Shown here in pieces: positions 6,911 to 15,547 of a DNA stretch of 24,728 bases. The position numbers were made by a program, and so were the translations under genes. The DNA is from Caryophanales bacterium (GTDB lineage: Bacteria > Bacillota_I > Bacilli_A > RFN20 > CAG-826): positions 1 through 24,728 of the forward strand of contig JAQYER010000020.1 of assembly GCA_028723545.1 (NCBI GenBank). Reading direction: 5' to 3'. Under the pieces are notes generated by a model. It worked only from the letters and a program-made list of their open reading frames with translations. It was not told the DNA's origin and ran no database searches. Position 1 is the first letter of the stretch; every line of letters starts with the position of its first letter.

Positions 6911-9900
6911 ATGTTTGATGTAAATAATTTAGCAAAAATCAGAGTAAGTTTAGCCTCACCAGAAGCTATTCGTAAATGGTCTCATGGTGAAGTTACAAAA
7001 CCAGAGACAATTAACTATCGTTCTCAAAAACCAGAACCAGATGGCTTATTCTGCGAAAAAATCTTTGGACCTGCCAAAAACTATACTTGCCACTGTGGCC
7101 GTTATTCACGTCCACGTTACGCTGGCTTAAAATGTGAAAAATGTGGTGTTGAAGTTATTTCAAAAGATGTCCGTCGTGAAAGAATGGGACATATTGCGCT
7201 TGCAACACCATGTACACACATTTGGTATTTAAAAGGTATTCCAAGTCGTATTAGCTTAGTCCTTGATATTCCAGCAAAACAACTTGAAGAAATCACTTAT
7301 TTCGTTTCTCACGTTGTTGTTGAACCAGGACAATCTGTTAATCTTGAAAAACGTCAATTCATCGACGAACAAATCGCTCGCGAAGTTTTCCCAAAATGTA
7401 TTGATGAAATTCTTGCAAATCATCCAGAATGGACTGAAGAAACAACTGAATATCAATATGCGATTTCATACAAAGAAAGTATGGCTAATCCAAATGAAGC
7501 CTTCTTATTCGATGTATATTCTCGCTTCATTGAAAAACATTTAGGTGCAAAATTCGGTGAAGGTGCTGAAACAATTAAAACTCTTTTACAAGAATTCAGT
7601 GCGAATGACAACGCTTTATTAAAAGAAACAATTGCTACTTTGGAAAATAGATTAAAAACATCTACTGGTCCACAAAGAGCAAAAGATATTAAACGTCTTG
7701 AATGTCTTGAAGCATTTAGAACTTCTGGTAATAAACCAGAATGGATGGTTCTCGATGTTATTCCTGTTATACCACCAGATTTAAGACCAATGCTTCAACT
7801 CGATGGTGGACGTTTTGCAAGTAGTGACTTAATTGACTTATATCGTCGTGTCATTTCTCGTAATATCCGTCTTACTAAATTAATTAATATGAACGCTCCA
7901 TACGTTATCTTAATGAATGAAAAACGTATGCTTCAAGAAGCGGTCGATGCATTAATTGATAATGGACGCCGTAACAAACCAATTACTGGTCCTTCAGGTC
8001 GTCCTTACAAATCATTATCTAACGTCCTTCGTGGTAAACAAGGTCGTTTCAGACAAAATTTACTTGGTAAACGTGTTGACTTCTCAGGCCGTTCAGTTAT
8101 TGCTGTCGGACCAGATTTAAAGATGTATCAATGTGGTCTTCCACGTGAAATGGCGATTCAATTACTTCGCCCATACATCGCTCACGAATTATTAACAAGA
8201 AAACTCGTTGGTTCTCACAAAGCTGCTAATAATAAGATTGATCAATTAGATCCAATTGTCTTCGACATTGTTGAAGAAATTATTGGCAACCACCCAGTTT
8301 TACTTAACCGTGCTCCAACACTTCACCGTTTAGGTATTCAAGCTTTCCAACCTAAATTAGTTGATGGCCGTGCAATTCGTCTTCACCCATTAGTCTGTGC
8401 TGGATTCAACGCTGACTTCGATGGTGACCAAATGGCAGTCCATTTACCAATTTCAAAAGCTGCTCAAGAAGAAGCATTAAATTTAATGCTTGCTTCTAAC
8501 AATATTCTTGGACCAAAAGATGGAAAACCAGTCGTTACTCCATCTCAAGACATGGTTCTTGGTAACTATTATTTAACAAAAGTTGAAACAAAGGATGAAT
8601 TATTAGCCCGCGCTCAACGTCGTTTAGAAAAAGGCGATTACGAAGAATATGAATTATTCAGTGCCTATGGTAATGCTGAAGGTAAAGTCTTCCACAATAT
8701 TAACGAAGTCTTAACTGCTTATGATACAAAGCAAGTTCACCTCCATACCCGTGTGGCTATTCGTGGTTCTGCTCTTCAAAAATCATGCTTCACAAAAGAG
8801 ATGAATGAATCTTACCTCCTCACTACAGTTGGTAAAATTATCTTCAACCTTATTTTCCCTGAAGATTTCCCATTCTTAAACGAACCTACATTAGATAACT
8901 ACCAAGATAAGATTGGTCCAAACGGACAACCATATAGCTTTAAATTCTTCGTTCCACGCGGAACAAATATTAAGGAATATTATGCTGAACATAATGATCC
9001 TGAATTATTAACAAAGCCATTTGCAAAGAAGAATTTAGGGGCAATTATTGATGAAGTTTATGCTCGTTATGGAACATCAAAAACTTCAGTTGTTCTTGAT
9101 AAAATGAAAGACCAAGGCTTTGCATATTCAACCAAAGCTGGCTTCACAATCGCATTTAGTGATATCCCTGTTTTAGAAAACAAAGAATCATTTATTGATG
9201 TTGGTGACGAATTAGTCGCTAATTGTGAACGCTTATATGAAGATGGTTTATTCACTAAAGAAGAACACCACAATGCCGTATTAAAGATTTGGAGTAACAC
9301 AAAAGAAGAAGTTAAAAACTCTCTTGAAAAACAATTCTCTAAAGATACTCGTAACCCAATTTACATGATGACCAATTCTGGTGCGCGTGGTAACATTGGT
9401 AACTTATTACAACTTTCAGGTATGATTGGTCTTGAAAGTACTGCAAGAGGTGAAACAATTGAAATTCCTGTTAAATCAAATTATCGTTCAGGTCTTTCAG
9501 TTTCTGAATACTTCATTGCTACTCACGGTGGACGTAAAGGTGTTACCGATACAGCGTTAAAAACTGCTGAATCAGGTTATTTAACTCGTCGTCTTGTTGA
9601 CGTCTCTCAAGATGTTATTGTCCGTGAAGACGATTGTCATACAGACCAAGGATATGTCGTTAAAGAAATTCGTGATGTCAAACGTAATTCAACAATTACA
9701 TCACTCGAAAGCCGTATTACTGGTCGTTATCCATTACATAATATTTATCACCCAACAACTGGCGAACTCATCGTTGATAAAGATACATTAATTGATGAAG
9801 ATATCGCAAAAGTGATTAAAGATTCTGGAATTAAAGAAGTTACTATTCGTTCAATCTTTGGATGCCGCACTAAAAAAGGTGTATGTGTCCACTGTTATGG

Positions 9901-10873
9901 TCGTAACCTCGCAACTGGACAACTCGTCAATAAAGGTGAAGCCGTCGGTATTATGGCAGCTCAATCAATTGGTGAACCTGGTACTCAATTAACACTTCGT
10001 ACTTTCCACTCAGGTGGTGTTGCCTCTGATGACGATATTACATCAGGTCTTCCACGTGTTGTTGAACTTGTTGAAGCCAGATGTCCAAAAGCACCAGCAG
10101 TTATTTCTAAAACTAAAGGTGTTGTTACAAAAGTCATTGAAGAAGCTTCACGTTCTGGTAAAGAACTTGGTTCACGCTTCATCATTACAGTTGAAAACAC
10201 ACTTGAATCTGGTGAAAAAGAAATTCAAAATTACACAACTGCATTCAATGCTCACTTAGCGGTTAAAGAAGGCGACCAAGTACAAAACGGTCAACCATTA
10301 ACATTAGGTGCAATTAACCCACAAGAACTCATTCAATATGCTGATATCGCAACTGTACAAGAATACATTATGAGTGAAATTCATAAAGTTTATAGTACTG
10401 CATCTGTCGGTATTCAAGATAAGCACATTGAAATCATCATTTCACAAATGTTACGTAAAGTAACAATTGATGATGCTGGTGATACAGACTTCGTTGTTGG
10501 TAGTAAAGTTGATGTTGTTGAATTTACTGAAAAGAACGCAGATGTCTTATTTGAAGGAAAACGTCCTGCTCGTGCTCACCAAGAAATCCTTGGTATTACA
10601 AAAGCTGCATTAGCGACTAAATCATTCCTCTCAGCTGCTTCTTTCCAAGAAACAACAAGAGTATTAACTGACGCGGCAGTTAGAGGAAAAGTTGATGAAT
10701 TACATGGTCTTAAAGAAAATGTAATTACTGGTAAACTTATCCCAGCTGGTACTGGATTACGTACAAAAGAAGAAGAGGAAACAATCCTTAATTCATTCTC
10801 TGTCGAATCTAAGATGGAAGAAATCGAAAAACGATACGTCGGAATTCACGATCGTCCAATCGATATTGAATAA
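6911..10873 (+). CDS. rpoC: DNA-directed RNA polymerase subunit beta'
   Basis: Beta' carries the RNA polymerase active centre. In 1320 residues it shows the N-terminal zinc site (Cys60, Cys62, Cys75, Cys78), QGRFRQNLLGKRVDFSGRS, and the catalytic NADFDGDQM (500-508; Mg ligands Asp502, Asp504, Asp506). The second zinc site (Cys909, Cys985, Cys992, Cys995) and the trigger-loop region GIMAAQSIGEPGTQLTLRTF are intact. The segment that aligns with the E. coli F-loop, just before the bridge helix (822-846), is unusual: two otherwise conserved arginines are Leu833 and Ile839, and the bridge helix reads THGGRKG. The SD is TAGGAGG (6897-6903), overlapping the rpoB stop, so the two genes are probably translationally coupled. 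A strong terminator follows. Confidence 0.98.
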   Translation: MFDVNNLAKIRVSLASPEAIRKWSHGEVTKPETINYRSQKPEPDGLFCEKIFGPAKNYTCHCGRYSRPRYAGLKCEKCGVEVISKDVRRERMGHIALATPCTHIWYLKGIPSRISLVLDIPAKQLEEITYFVSHVVVEPGQSVNLEKRQFIDEQIAREVFPKCIDEILANHPEWTEETTEYQYAISYKESMANPNEAFLFDVYSRFIEKHLGAKFGEGAETIKTLLQEFSANDNALLKETIATLENRLKTSTGPQRAKDIKRLECLEAFRTSGNKPEWMVLDVIPVIPPDLRPMLQLDGGRFASSDLIDLYRRVISRNIRLTKLINMNAPYVILMNEKRMLQEAVDALIDNGRRNKPITGPSGRPYKSLSNVLRGKQGRFRQNLLGKRVDFSGRSVIAVGPDLKMYQCGLPREMAIQLLRPYIAHELLTRKLVGSHKAANNKIDQLDPIVFDIVEEIIGNHPVLLNRAPTLHRLGIQAFQPKLVDGRAIRLHPLVCAGFNADFDGDQMAVHLPISKAAQEEALNLMLASNNILGPKDGKPVVTPSQDMVLGNYYLTKVETKDELLARAQRRLEKGDYEEYELFSAYGNAEGKVFHNINEVLTAYDTKQVHLHTRVAIRGSALQKSCFTKEMNESYLLTTVGKIIFNLIFPEDFPFLNEPTLDNYQDKIGPNGQPYSFKFFVPRGTNIKEYYAEHNDPELLTKPFAKKNLGAIIDEVYARYGTSKTSVVLDKMKDQGFAYSTKAGFTIAFSDIPVLENKESFIDVGDELVANCERLYEDGLFTKEEHHNAVLKIWSNTKEEVKNSLEKQFSKDTRNPIYMMTNSGARGNIGNLLQLSGMIGLESTARGETIEIPVKSNYRSGLSVSEYFIATHGGRKGVTDTALKTAESGYLTRRLVDVSQDVIVREDDCHTDQGYVVKEIRDVKRNSTITSLESRITGRYPLHNIYHPTTGELIVDKDTLIDEDIAKVIKDSGIKEVTIRSIFGCRTKKGVCVHCYGRNLATGQLVNKGEAVGIMAAQSIGEPGTQLTLRTFHSGGVASDDDITSGLPRVVELVEARCPKAPAVISKTKGVVTKVIEEASRSGKELGSRFIITVENTLESGEKEIQNYTTAFNAHLAVKEGDQVQNGQPLTLGAINPQELIQYADIATVQEYIMSEIHKVYSTASVGIQDKHIEIIISQMLRKVTIDDAGDTDFVVGSKVDVVEFTEKNADVLFEGKRPARAHQEILGITKAALATKSFLSAASFQETTRVLTDAAVRGKVDELHGLKENVITGKLIPAGTGLRTKEEEETILNSFSVESKMEEIEKRYVGIHDRPIDIE

Positions 10874-10886
10874 TCAAAATCTCATT

Positions 10887-10920
10887 AGGAGCTCACGAAA
10901 GTGGGCTTCTTTTGTTTTTA
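10887..10920 (+). terminator. Intrinsic terminator after rpoC
   Basis: AGCTCAC (10890-10896) and GTGGGCT (10901-10907) form a stem with a GAAA tetraloop and one T-G pair, followed by a T-rich run (CTTTTGTTTTT). It ends the rplK-rpoC transcription unit. Confidence 0.9.
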
Positions 10921-11003
10921 TTGATAAATAAAAATGTTAATGAGATATTGCTAATATTTCATAAGTGAGGAAAGAAATTGAACTATATTTGTTGTAATAA
11001 TTC

Positions 11004-11028
11004 TTATAAGCAACATAGTTATAAGCAA
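11004..11028 (+). repeat. Pair of 10-bp direct repeats upstream of the rpsL promoter
   Basis: TTATAAGCAA occurs at 11004-11013 and again at 11019-11028, start to start 15 bp. The second copy ends 16 bp before the -35 element. The surroundings (10921-11044) are AT-rich and hold no gene I can support. The repeats might be a protein-binding site or an AT-rich upstream activating element. Confidence 0.5.
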
Positions 11029-11044
11029 TTTTAATAAATAATTG

Positions 11045-11073
11045 TTGACTAACTATTTTCATAATAGTAATAT
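11045..11073 (+). promoter_or_regulatory. Promoter of the rpsL-rpsG-fusA operon
   Basis: TTGACT (11045-11050) and TAATAT (11068-11073) are separated by exactly 17 bases, a near-consensus sigma-A promoter. Transcription would start near 11080, giving a leader of about 95 nt. Confidence 0.8.
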
Positions 11074-11092
11074 TTTAATCGCAAGCGCACAT

Positions 11093-11144
11093 GACCCAAT
11101 GGGTCTATTATTTATGAAGATAGATGATACACACGGGAGTGTGT
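11093..11144 (+). promoter_or_regulatory. Two hairpins in the rpsL leader
   Basis: GACCC/GGGTC (11093-11097 with 11101-11105) closes an AAT loop. ACACAC/GTGTGT (11129-11134 with 11139-11144) closes a GGGA loop of the GNRA tetraloop type. Both lie in the predicted 5' leader, and the second ends about 16 nt before the SD. They might be a binding site for S7 or S12, or an mRNA stabiliser; I do not recognise a named leader family. Confidence 0.5.
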
Positions 11145-11175
11145 GCAATAGGATTCATTGAAAGGAGAACAATCA

Positions 11176-11595
11176 ATGCCAACTATTAACCAATTAGTTA
11201 AAAGCGGAAGATCTCGCGCGACAAAGAAATCTAAATCACCTGCATTAGGTAAAAGATGGAATTCATTAAAGTCAAAAGAAAGCGATCAACCTTCTGCACA
11301 AAAAAGAGGAGTTTGTACCCGTGTCGGTACTATGACTCCAAAGAAGCCTAACTCAGCCTTACGTAAATACGCTCGTGTACGTTTATCAAATGGTTATGAA
11401 GTTACAGCTTACATCGGTGGTGAAGGACACAACCTTCAAGAACACTCAACAGTCATCATTCGTGGTGGCCGTGTAAAAGATTTACCTGGTGTTCGTTACC
11501 ACATTGTTAGAGGCACTTTAGATTGCGCTGGTATTGAAAAGAGAAGACAAGGTCGCTCTCTTTACGGTACTAAGAAGCCAAAAGCAGCAAAATAA
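11176..11595 (+). CDS. rpsL: 30S ribosomal protein S12
   Basis: S12 sits in the decoding centre and is the streptomycin-resistance protein. The product is 139 residues. PKKPNSALRKYARVRLSNG and VIIRGGRVKDLPGVRYHIV are diagnostic. The two Lys positions where streptomycin resistance usually arises (in PKKPNS and in RVKDLPG) are unaltered. The start is the ATG at 11176 (MPTINQLVKSGR, as in other S12), not the in-frame TTG at 11158: the AAAGGAG SD (11162-11168) lies between them, 7 nt before the ATG. First gene of the str operon; rpsG follows after 27 nt. Confidence 0.97.
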   Translation: MPTINQLVKSGRSRATKKSKSPALGKRWNSLKSKESDQPSAQKRGVCTRVGTMTPKKPNSALRKYARVRLSNGYEVTAYIGGEGHNLQEHSTVIIRGGRVKDLPGVRYHIVRGTLDCAGIEKRRQGRSLYGTKKPKAAK

Positions 11596-11622
11596 GAATA
11601 ATTTAGAAAGGAGAAACAATTT

Positions 11623-12093
11623 ATGCCACGTAAAGGAAACGTTACAAAACGTGAAGTGTTACCTGATCCAATTTATTCATCAAAGCTCGTAACACGTTTA
11701 ATCAATCGTTTAATGTTAGATGGTAAAAGAGGAACAGCTCAAACCATTTTATATAATGCATTTAAGAAGATTGAAAAAACTACTGGTAAACCAGCTATGG
11801 ACGTTTTTGCCACAGCAATTAATAACATTATGCCAGAAGTTGAATTAAAAGTTCGTCGAATCGGCGCGGCTAACTACCAAGTTCCAGTTGAAGTCTCACC
11901 TGAACGTAAAGTTACATTAGGACTTCGTTGGTTAGTTAACTACTCTCGTTTAAGAAACGAAAAGTCTATGGAAGATAGACTCGCAAATGAAATCATTGAT
12001 GCAGCAAACGGAACAGGTGCATCAGTTAAAAAGAAAGAGGATACCCACAAAATGGCTGAAGCTAACAAAGCTTATGCACATTATCGTTGGTAA
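11623..12093 (+). CDS. rpsG: 30S ribosomal protein S7
   Basis: S7 nucleates assembly of the 30S head and lies near the E site. The 156-residue length and the conserved blocks (PDPIYSSKLVTRLINRLMLD, GAANYQVPVEVSPERK, LGLRWLVNYSRLRNEKSMED, KEDTHKMAEANKAYAHYRW) are full family matches. AAAGGAG precedes the ATG at a normal distance. The stop codon is only 8 nt before the fusA start, which lacks its own SD. In E. coli S7 controls the str operon by binding between rpsL and rpsG; the 27-nt gap here is too short for the same element. Confidence 0.97.
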   Translation: MPRKGNVTKREVLPDPIYSSKLVTRLINRLMLDGKRGTAQTILYNAFKKIEKTTGKPAMDVFATAINNIMPEVELKVRRIGAANYQVPVEVSPERKVTLGLRWLVNYSRLRNEKSMEDRLANEIIDAANGTGASVKKKEDTHKMAEANKAYAHYRW

Positions 12094-12101
12094 TTGTAAT
12101 T

Positions 12102-14180
12102 ATGGCACGTCAATACGATTTAGCACACACACGTAACATCGGTATCATGGCTCACATCGATGCCGGTAAAACCACAACTACAGAACGTATTTTATTCTAC
12201 ACCGGAAAGATTCACAAATTAGGTGAAGTTCACGAAGGTGCAGCCACTATGGACTGGATGGTCCAAGAACAAGAAAGAGGTATTACCATTACATCTGCTG
12301 CTACAACAGCATTCTGGAAAGGTAATCGTATCAACATCATCGACACTCCTGGGCACGTTGACTTCACTGTTGAAGTAGAACGTTCTCTCCGTGTTCTTGA
12401 TGGCGCTGTTACAGTTCTTGATGGTAAAAACGGTGTTGAACCACAAACTGAAACAGTTTGGAGACAAGGAACAAAATATGGTGTTCCACGTATTGTCTTC
12501 GTTAACAAGATGGACGCTATCGGAGCTGACTTCGATATGTGTGTTGCATCTTTACATGAACGTTTAGCGGCTAATGCTGCAGCTGTTCAATATCCAATCG
12601 GATCTGAATCTTCTCTCCGTGGTGTTATCGACATCATTGAAAGAAAAGCTTGGTATTATTCTGATGACAAAACTGTCGCTCCAGAAGAAAAACCAATACC
12701 AGAAGAATACACTGATAAAGTCGAAGAACTCCGCATGAAATTATTAGAAGCACTTGCTGCTTTTGATGATGATCTCATGATGATGGTTCTCGAAGGTGAA
12801 GAAGTACCAGTAGATATGATTAAAGCAACTATCCGTAAAGCTGTTTTAACTGGCGAATTCTTCCCAGTATTCTGTGGATCTGCTTATAAAAATAAAGGTA
12901 TTCAATTACTCCTCGATGGTGTTATTGATTACTTACCTTCACCAGTTGATATTCCTGAAGCAGAAGGTGAAGATGAAAATGGTAACAAAGTTAAATGTGT
13001 ACCAGATGACAATGAACCATTACGCGCTCTTGCATTCAAGATTGCTACTGACCCATTCATTGGACGTTTAGCTTATGTTCGTATTTATTCAGGTGTATTA
13101 AAGAGTGGTTCATATGTTCTTAACTCTACCAAAGGTGGAAATGAAAGAATCGCTCGTGTTGTTCTCATGCACTCTAACCACCGTGAAGAAGTTGATGCTT
13201 TACACGCTGGTGATATCGGTGCAGTCGTTGGTTTAAAAAATACAACAACTGGTGACACATTATGTGATGAAAAACATCCATTAATTCTTGAAAAGATGGA
13301 ATTCCCAGAACCAGTTATTGAAGAAGCTGTTGAACCAAAATCAAAAGCTGACCAAGAAAAGATGAGTTTAGCTTTAGCTAAATTAGCAGAAGAAGACCCA
13401 ACATTCAAAGTTCATACAAACGTTGAAACAGGACAAACAATTATCGCTGGTGTTGGTGAATTACACCTCGACATCATCGTTGACCGTTTAAGACGTGAAT
13501 TCAATGTTCAAGTTAACGTTGGTGCTCCACAAGTTGGATACCGTGAAACAATTCGTACAGCTGCTGAATGTGAAGGTAAATACATTAAACAATCAGGTGG
13601 TCGTGGTCAATACGGTCACGTCTGGATCAAATTCGAACCTAACCCAGGAAAAGGATTTGAATTCGTTGACGCAATCGTTGGTGGATCAGTTCCACGTGAA
13701 TACATTAAACCAACTCAAGATGGTCTTGAAGATTCACTTAACCGTGGATTAGTCGCTGGATTCCCAGTAATCGATATTAAGGCCACCTTATTCGACGGTT
13801 CTTACCATGATGTTGACTCATCAGAAGCTGCTTATAAAGTCGCTGCCTCATTAGCGCTTAAAGAAGCTGCTAAGAAATGTAACCCAGTTATTCTTGAACC
13901 AATCATGAAAGTTGAAGTTACAGTTCCAGAACAATATTATGGTGATGTTATCGGTGATATTACACGTCGTCGTGGTAACATGACTGGTGAAACTCAACGT
14001 GGTAACGCAAAAACTGTTGAAGCTGAAGTACCATTAGCAGAAATGTTCGGTTACGTCACAGACCTTCGTTCATTTACACAAGGTCGTGGTAACTACACAA
14101 TGCAATTTGATCACTTCGGTGAATGCCCAAGATTTGTTCAAGAAGAGATTATTAAGAAATCTGGAATGAGCAATCGCTAA
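12102..14180 (+). CDS. fusA: Elongation factor G
   Basis: EF-G is the GTPase that drives tRNA-mRNA translocation and, with RRF, ribosome recycling. The 692 residues show G1 AHIDAGKTT (17-25), G2 RGITI (59-63), G3 DTPGH (81-85) and G4 NKMD (135-138). The domain IV region with SGGRGQYGHVWIKFEP and the domain V end (EVPLAEMFGYVTDLRSFTQG) are also present. The start is the ATG at 12102 (MARQYDLAHTRN), which aligns with other EF-G; a TTG 15 nt upstream lies inside rpsG. There is no SD before this ATG (the upstream bases are TTGGTAATTGTAATT), unusual for such a highly expressed protein. Re-initiation by ribosomes finishing rpsG is the likely route. Confidence 0.98.
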   Translation: MARQYDLAHTRNIGIMAHIDAGKTTTTERILFYTGKIHKLGEVHEGAATMDWMVQEQERGITITSAATTAFWKGNRINIIDTPGHVDFTVEVERSLRVLDGAVTVLDGKNGVEPQTETVWRQGTKYGVPRIVFVNKMDAIGADFDMCVASLHERLAANAAAVQYPIGSESSLRGVIDIIERKAWYYSDDKTVAPEEKPIPEEYTDKVEELRMKLLEALAAFDDDLMMMVLEGEEVPVDMIKATIRKAVLTGEFFPVFCGSAYKNKGIQLLLDGVIDYLPSPVDIPEAEGEDENGNKVKCVPDDNEPLRALAFKIATDPFIGRLAYVRIYSGVLKSGSYVLNSTKGGNERIARVVLMHSNHREEVDALHAGDIGAVVGLKNTTTGDTLCDEKHPLILEKMEFPEPVIEEAVEPKSKADQEKMSLALAKLAEEDPTFKVHTNVETGQTIIAGVGELHLDIIVDRLRREFNVQVNVGAPQVGYRETIRTAAECEGKYIKQSGGRGQYGHVWIKFEPNPGKGFEFVDAIVGGSVPREYIKPTQDGLEDSLNRGLVAGFPVIDIKATLFDGSYHDVDSSEAAYKVAASLALKEAAKKCNPVILEPIMKVEVTVPEQYYGDVIGDITRRRGNMTGETQRGNAKTVEAEVPLAEMFGYVTDLRSFTQGRGNYTMQFDHFGECPRFVQEEIIKKSGMSNR

Positions 14181-14183
14181 TTC

Positions 14184-14206
14184 AAATTAACACTTTGTGT
14201 TGATTT
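14184..14206 (+). promoter_or_regulatory. 10-bp dyad overlapping the tuf -35
   Basis: AAATTAACAC (14184-14193) can pair with GTGTTGATTT (14197-14206) around a TTT centre, with one T-G mismatch. No T-run follows, so it is a poor terminator. It covers the -35 hexamer of the tuf promoter, which places it where an operator would act. Confidence 0.4.
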
Positions 14207-14228
14207 ATATCAAAAGTTGCTATATTAT
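14200..14228 (+). promoter_or_regulatory. Promoter of tuf
   Basis: TTGATT (14200-14205) and TATTAT (14223-14228) are separated by 17 bases. This gives tuf its own transcript with a leader of about 42 nt, while read-through from fusA remains possible because no strong terminator separates them. Confidence 0.65.
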
Positions 14229-14277
14229 GAAGTCGTTGAATTTTTAACGAAAAACATTTAAGGGAGGAAATTCTAAC

Positions 14278-15456
14278 ATGGCAAAACAAAAATTTGATAG
14301 AAGCAAACCACACTTAAACGTTGGTACTATTGGTCACGTTGACCACGGTAAAACAACTTTAACTGCTGCTATCACAACTTACCTTGCAAAACAAGGTGGT
14401 GCAGTTAAAAAAGCATATGACGAAATCGATGCTGCACCAGAAGAAAAAGCTCGTGGTATTACAATTAACACAGCTCACATCGAATACGAAACAGCTAACC
14501 GCCACTATGCACACGTTGACTGTCCAGGGCACGCAGACTATGTTAAAAACATGATTACTGGTGCTGCTCAAATGGATGGTGCTATCCTCGTTGTTGCTGC
14601 AACTGATGGTGTTATGCCACAAACTCGTGAACACATCTTACTTGCTCGTCAAGTTGGTGTTCCATACATTGTAGTATTCTTAAACAAATGTGACTTAGTT
14701 GATGACCCAGAACTCATTGACTTAGTCGAAATGGACGTTCGTGACCTTCTTAGTTCATACAACTTCCCAGGTGATGAAGTTCCAGTTATCCGTGGATCTG
14801 CTCGTGAAGCTCTCCTCAACGGAAAAGATGATTGCATTAAAGAATTAATGGATGCAGTTGATAGCTACATTCCATTACCAACTCACGATACAGATAAACC
14901 ATTCTTAATGCCAATCGAAGACGTTATGACAATTTCTGGTCGTGGTACTGTTGTTACAGGCCGTGTCGACCGTGGTGTTGTTAAACTCAATGACGAAGTT
15001 GAAATCGTCGGTATTAAAGATACAGTTAAATCTGTCGTTACAGGTCTTGAAATGTTCCGTAAAACACTTGATTCTGCTATGCCAGGTGATAACATCGGTG
15101 CTCTTCTCCGTGGTATCAACCGTGACCAAGTTGTTCGTGGTCAAGTATTAGCAAAACCAGGATCAATCGTTCCACACACAAAATTCACTGCTTCTGTTTA
15201 CGTATTAAAGAAAGAAGAAGGTGGACGTCATACAGCATTCGCTAACAACTATCGTCCACAATTCTATTTCCACACAACAGATATTACAGGTACAATTACA
15301 TTACCTGCAGGTGTTGAAATGGTTATGCCAGGTGATAACGTTGAATTAACAGTTGAACTTATTCACCCAGTAGCTATCGAAAAGGGAACAAAATTCTCAA
15401 TTCGTGAAGGTGGCCGTACAGTAGGATCTGGTTCAGTCACTGAAATCTTAAAGTAA
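14278..15456 (+). CDS. tuf: Elongation factor Tu
   Basis: EF-Tu delivers aminoacyl-tRNA to the ribosome as a GTP complex. The 392 residues carry G1 GHVDHGKT (19-26), the switch I/II region (EKARGITINTAHIEYE, then DCPGHADYVKNMITGAAQMD), G4 NKCD, and the beta-barrel domains (TISGRGTVVTGRVDRG; YRPQFYFHTTDITGTI; FSIREGGRTVGSGSV). The SD is a strong GGGAGG about 10 nt before the ATG. It has a promoter of its own and is closed by a strong terminator. It is the only tuf in the window. Confidence 0.98.
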   Translation: MAKQKFDRSKPHLNVGTIGHVDHGKTTLTAAITTYLAKQGGAVKKAYDEIDAAPEEKARGITINTAHIEYETANRHYAHVDCPGHADYVKNMITGAAQMDGAILVVAATDGVMPQTREHILLARQVGVPYIVVFLNKCDLVDDPELIDLVEMDVRDLLSSYNFPGDEVPVIRGSAREALLNGKDDCIKELMDAVDSYIPLPTHDTDKPFLMPIEDVMTISGRGTVVTGRVDRGVVKLNDEVEIVGIKDTVKSVVTGLEMFRKTLDSAMPGDNIGALLRGINRDQVVRGQVLAKPGSIVPHTKFTASVYVLKKEEGGRHTAFANNYRPQFYFHTTDITGTITLPAGVEMVMPGDNVELTVELIHPVAIEKGTKFSIREGGRTVGSGSVTEILK

Positions 15457-15479
15457 TTTACATTAATTAATTACTCAAT

Positions 15480-15510
15480 AAGCTCATCCACAAGGATGGG
15501 CTTTTTTGTT
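15480..15510 (+). terminator. Intrinsic terminator after tuf
   Basis: AAGCTCATCC (15480-15489) and GGATGGGCTT (15494-15503) form a 10-bp stem with one T-G pair and an ACAA loop, followed by TTTTGTTGTTTT. It ends the translation-gene block and separates it from the membrane-protein operon. Confidence 0.9.
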
Positions 15511-15518
15511 GTTTTATT

Positions 15519-15540
15519 TATAATAAAAATAAAGTAAAAT
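15519..15540 (+). promoter_or_regulatory. Candidate -10 elements of the RDD operon
   Basis: TATAAT (15519-15524) and TAAAAT (15535-15540) both precede the ATG at 15548, but neither has a good -35 at 16-18 bp. Either would give a very short leader (about 17 nt) or a leaderless mRNA. This fits the absence of any SD before the first gene. Weak evidence. Confidence 0.3.
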
Positions 15541-15547
15541 TAGAATT

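Noticed and set aside
11158..11175. Upstream TTG start for S12 adding six residues
   Set aside because: The SD lies after this TTG, and the ATG at 11176 gives the standard S12 N-terminus.
12087..12101. Upstream TTG start for EF-G
   Set aside because: It lies inside rpsG, has no SD, and adds residues not found in EF-G.
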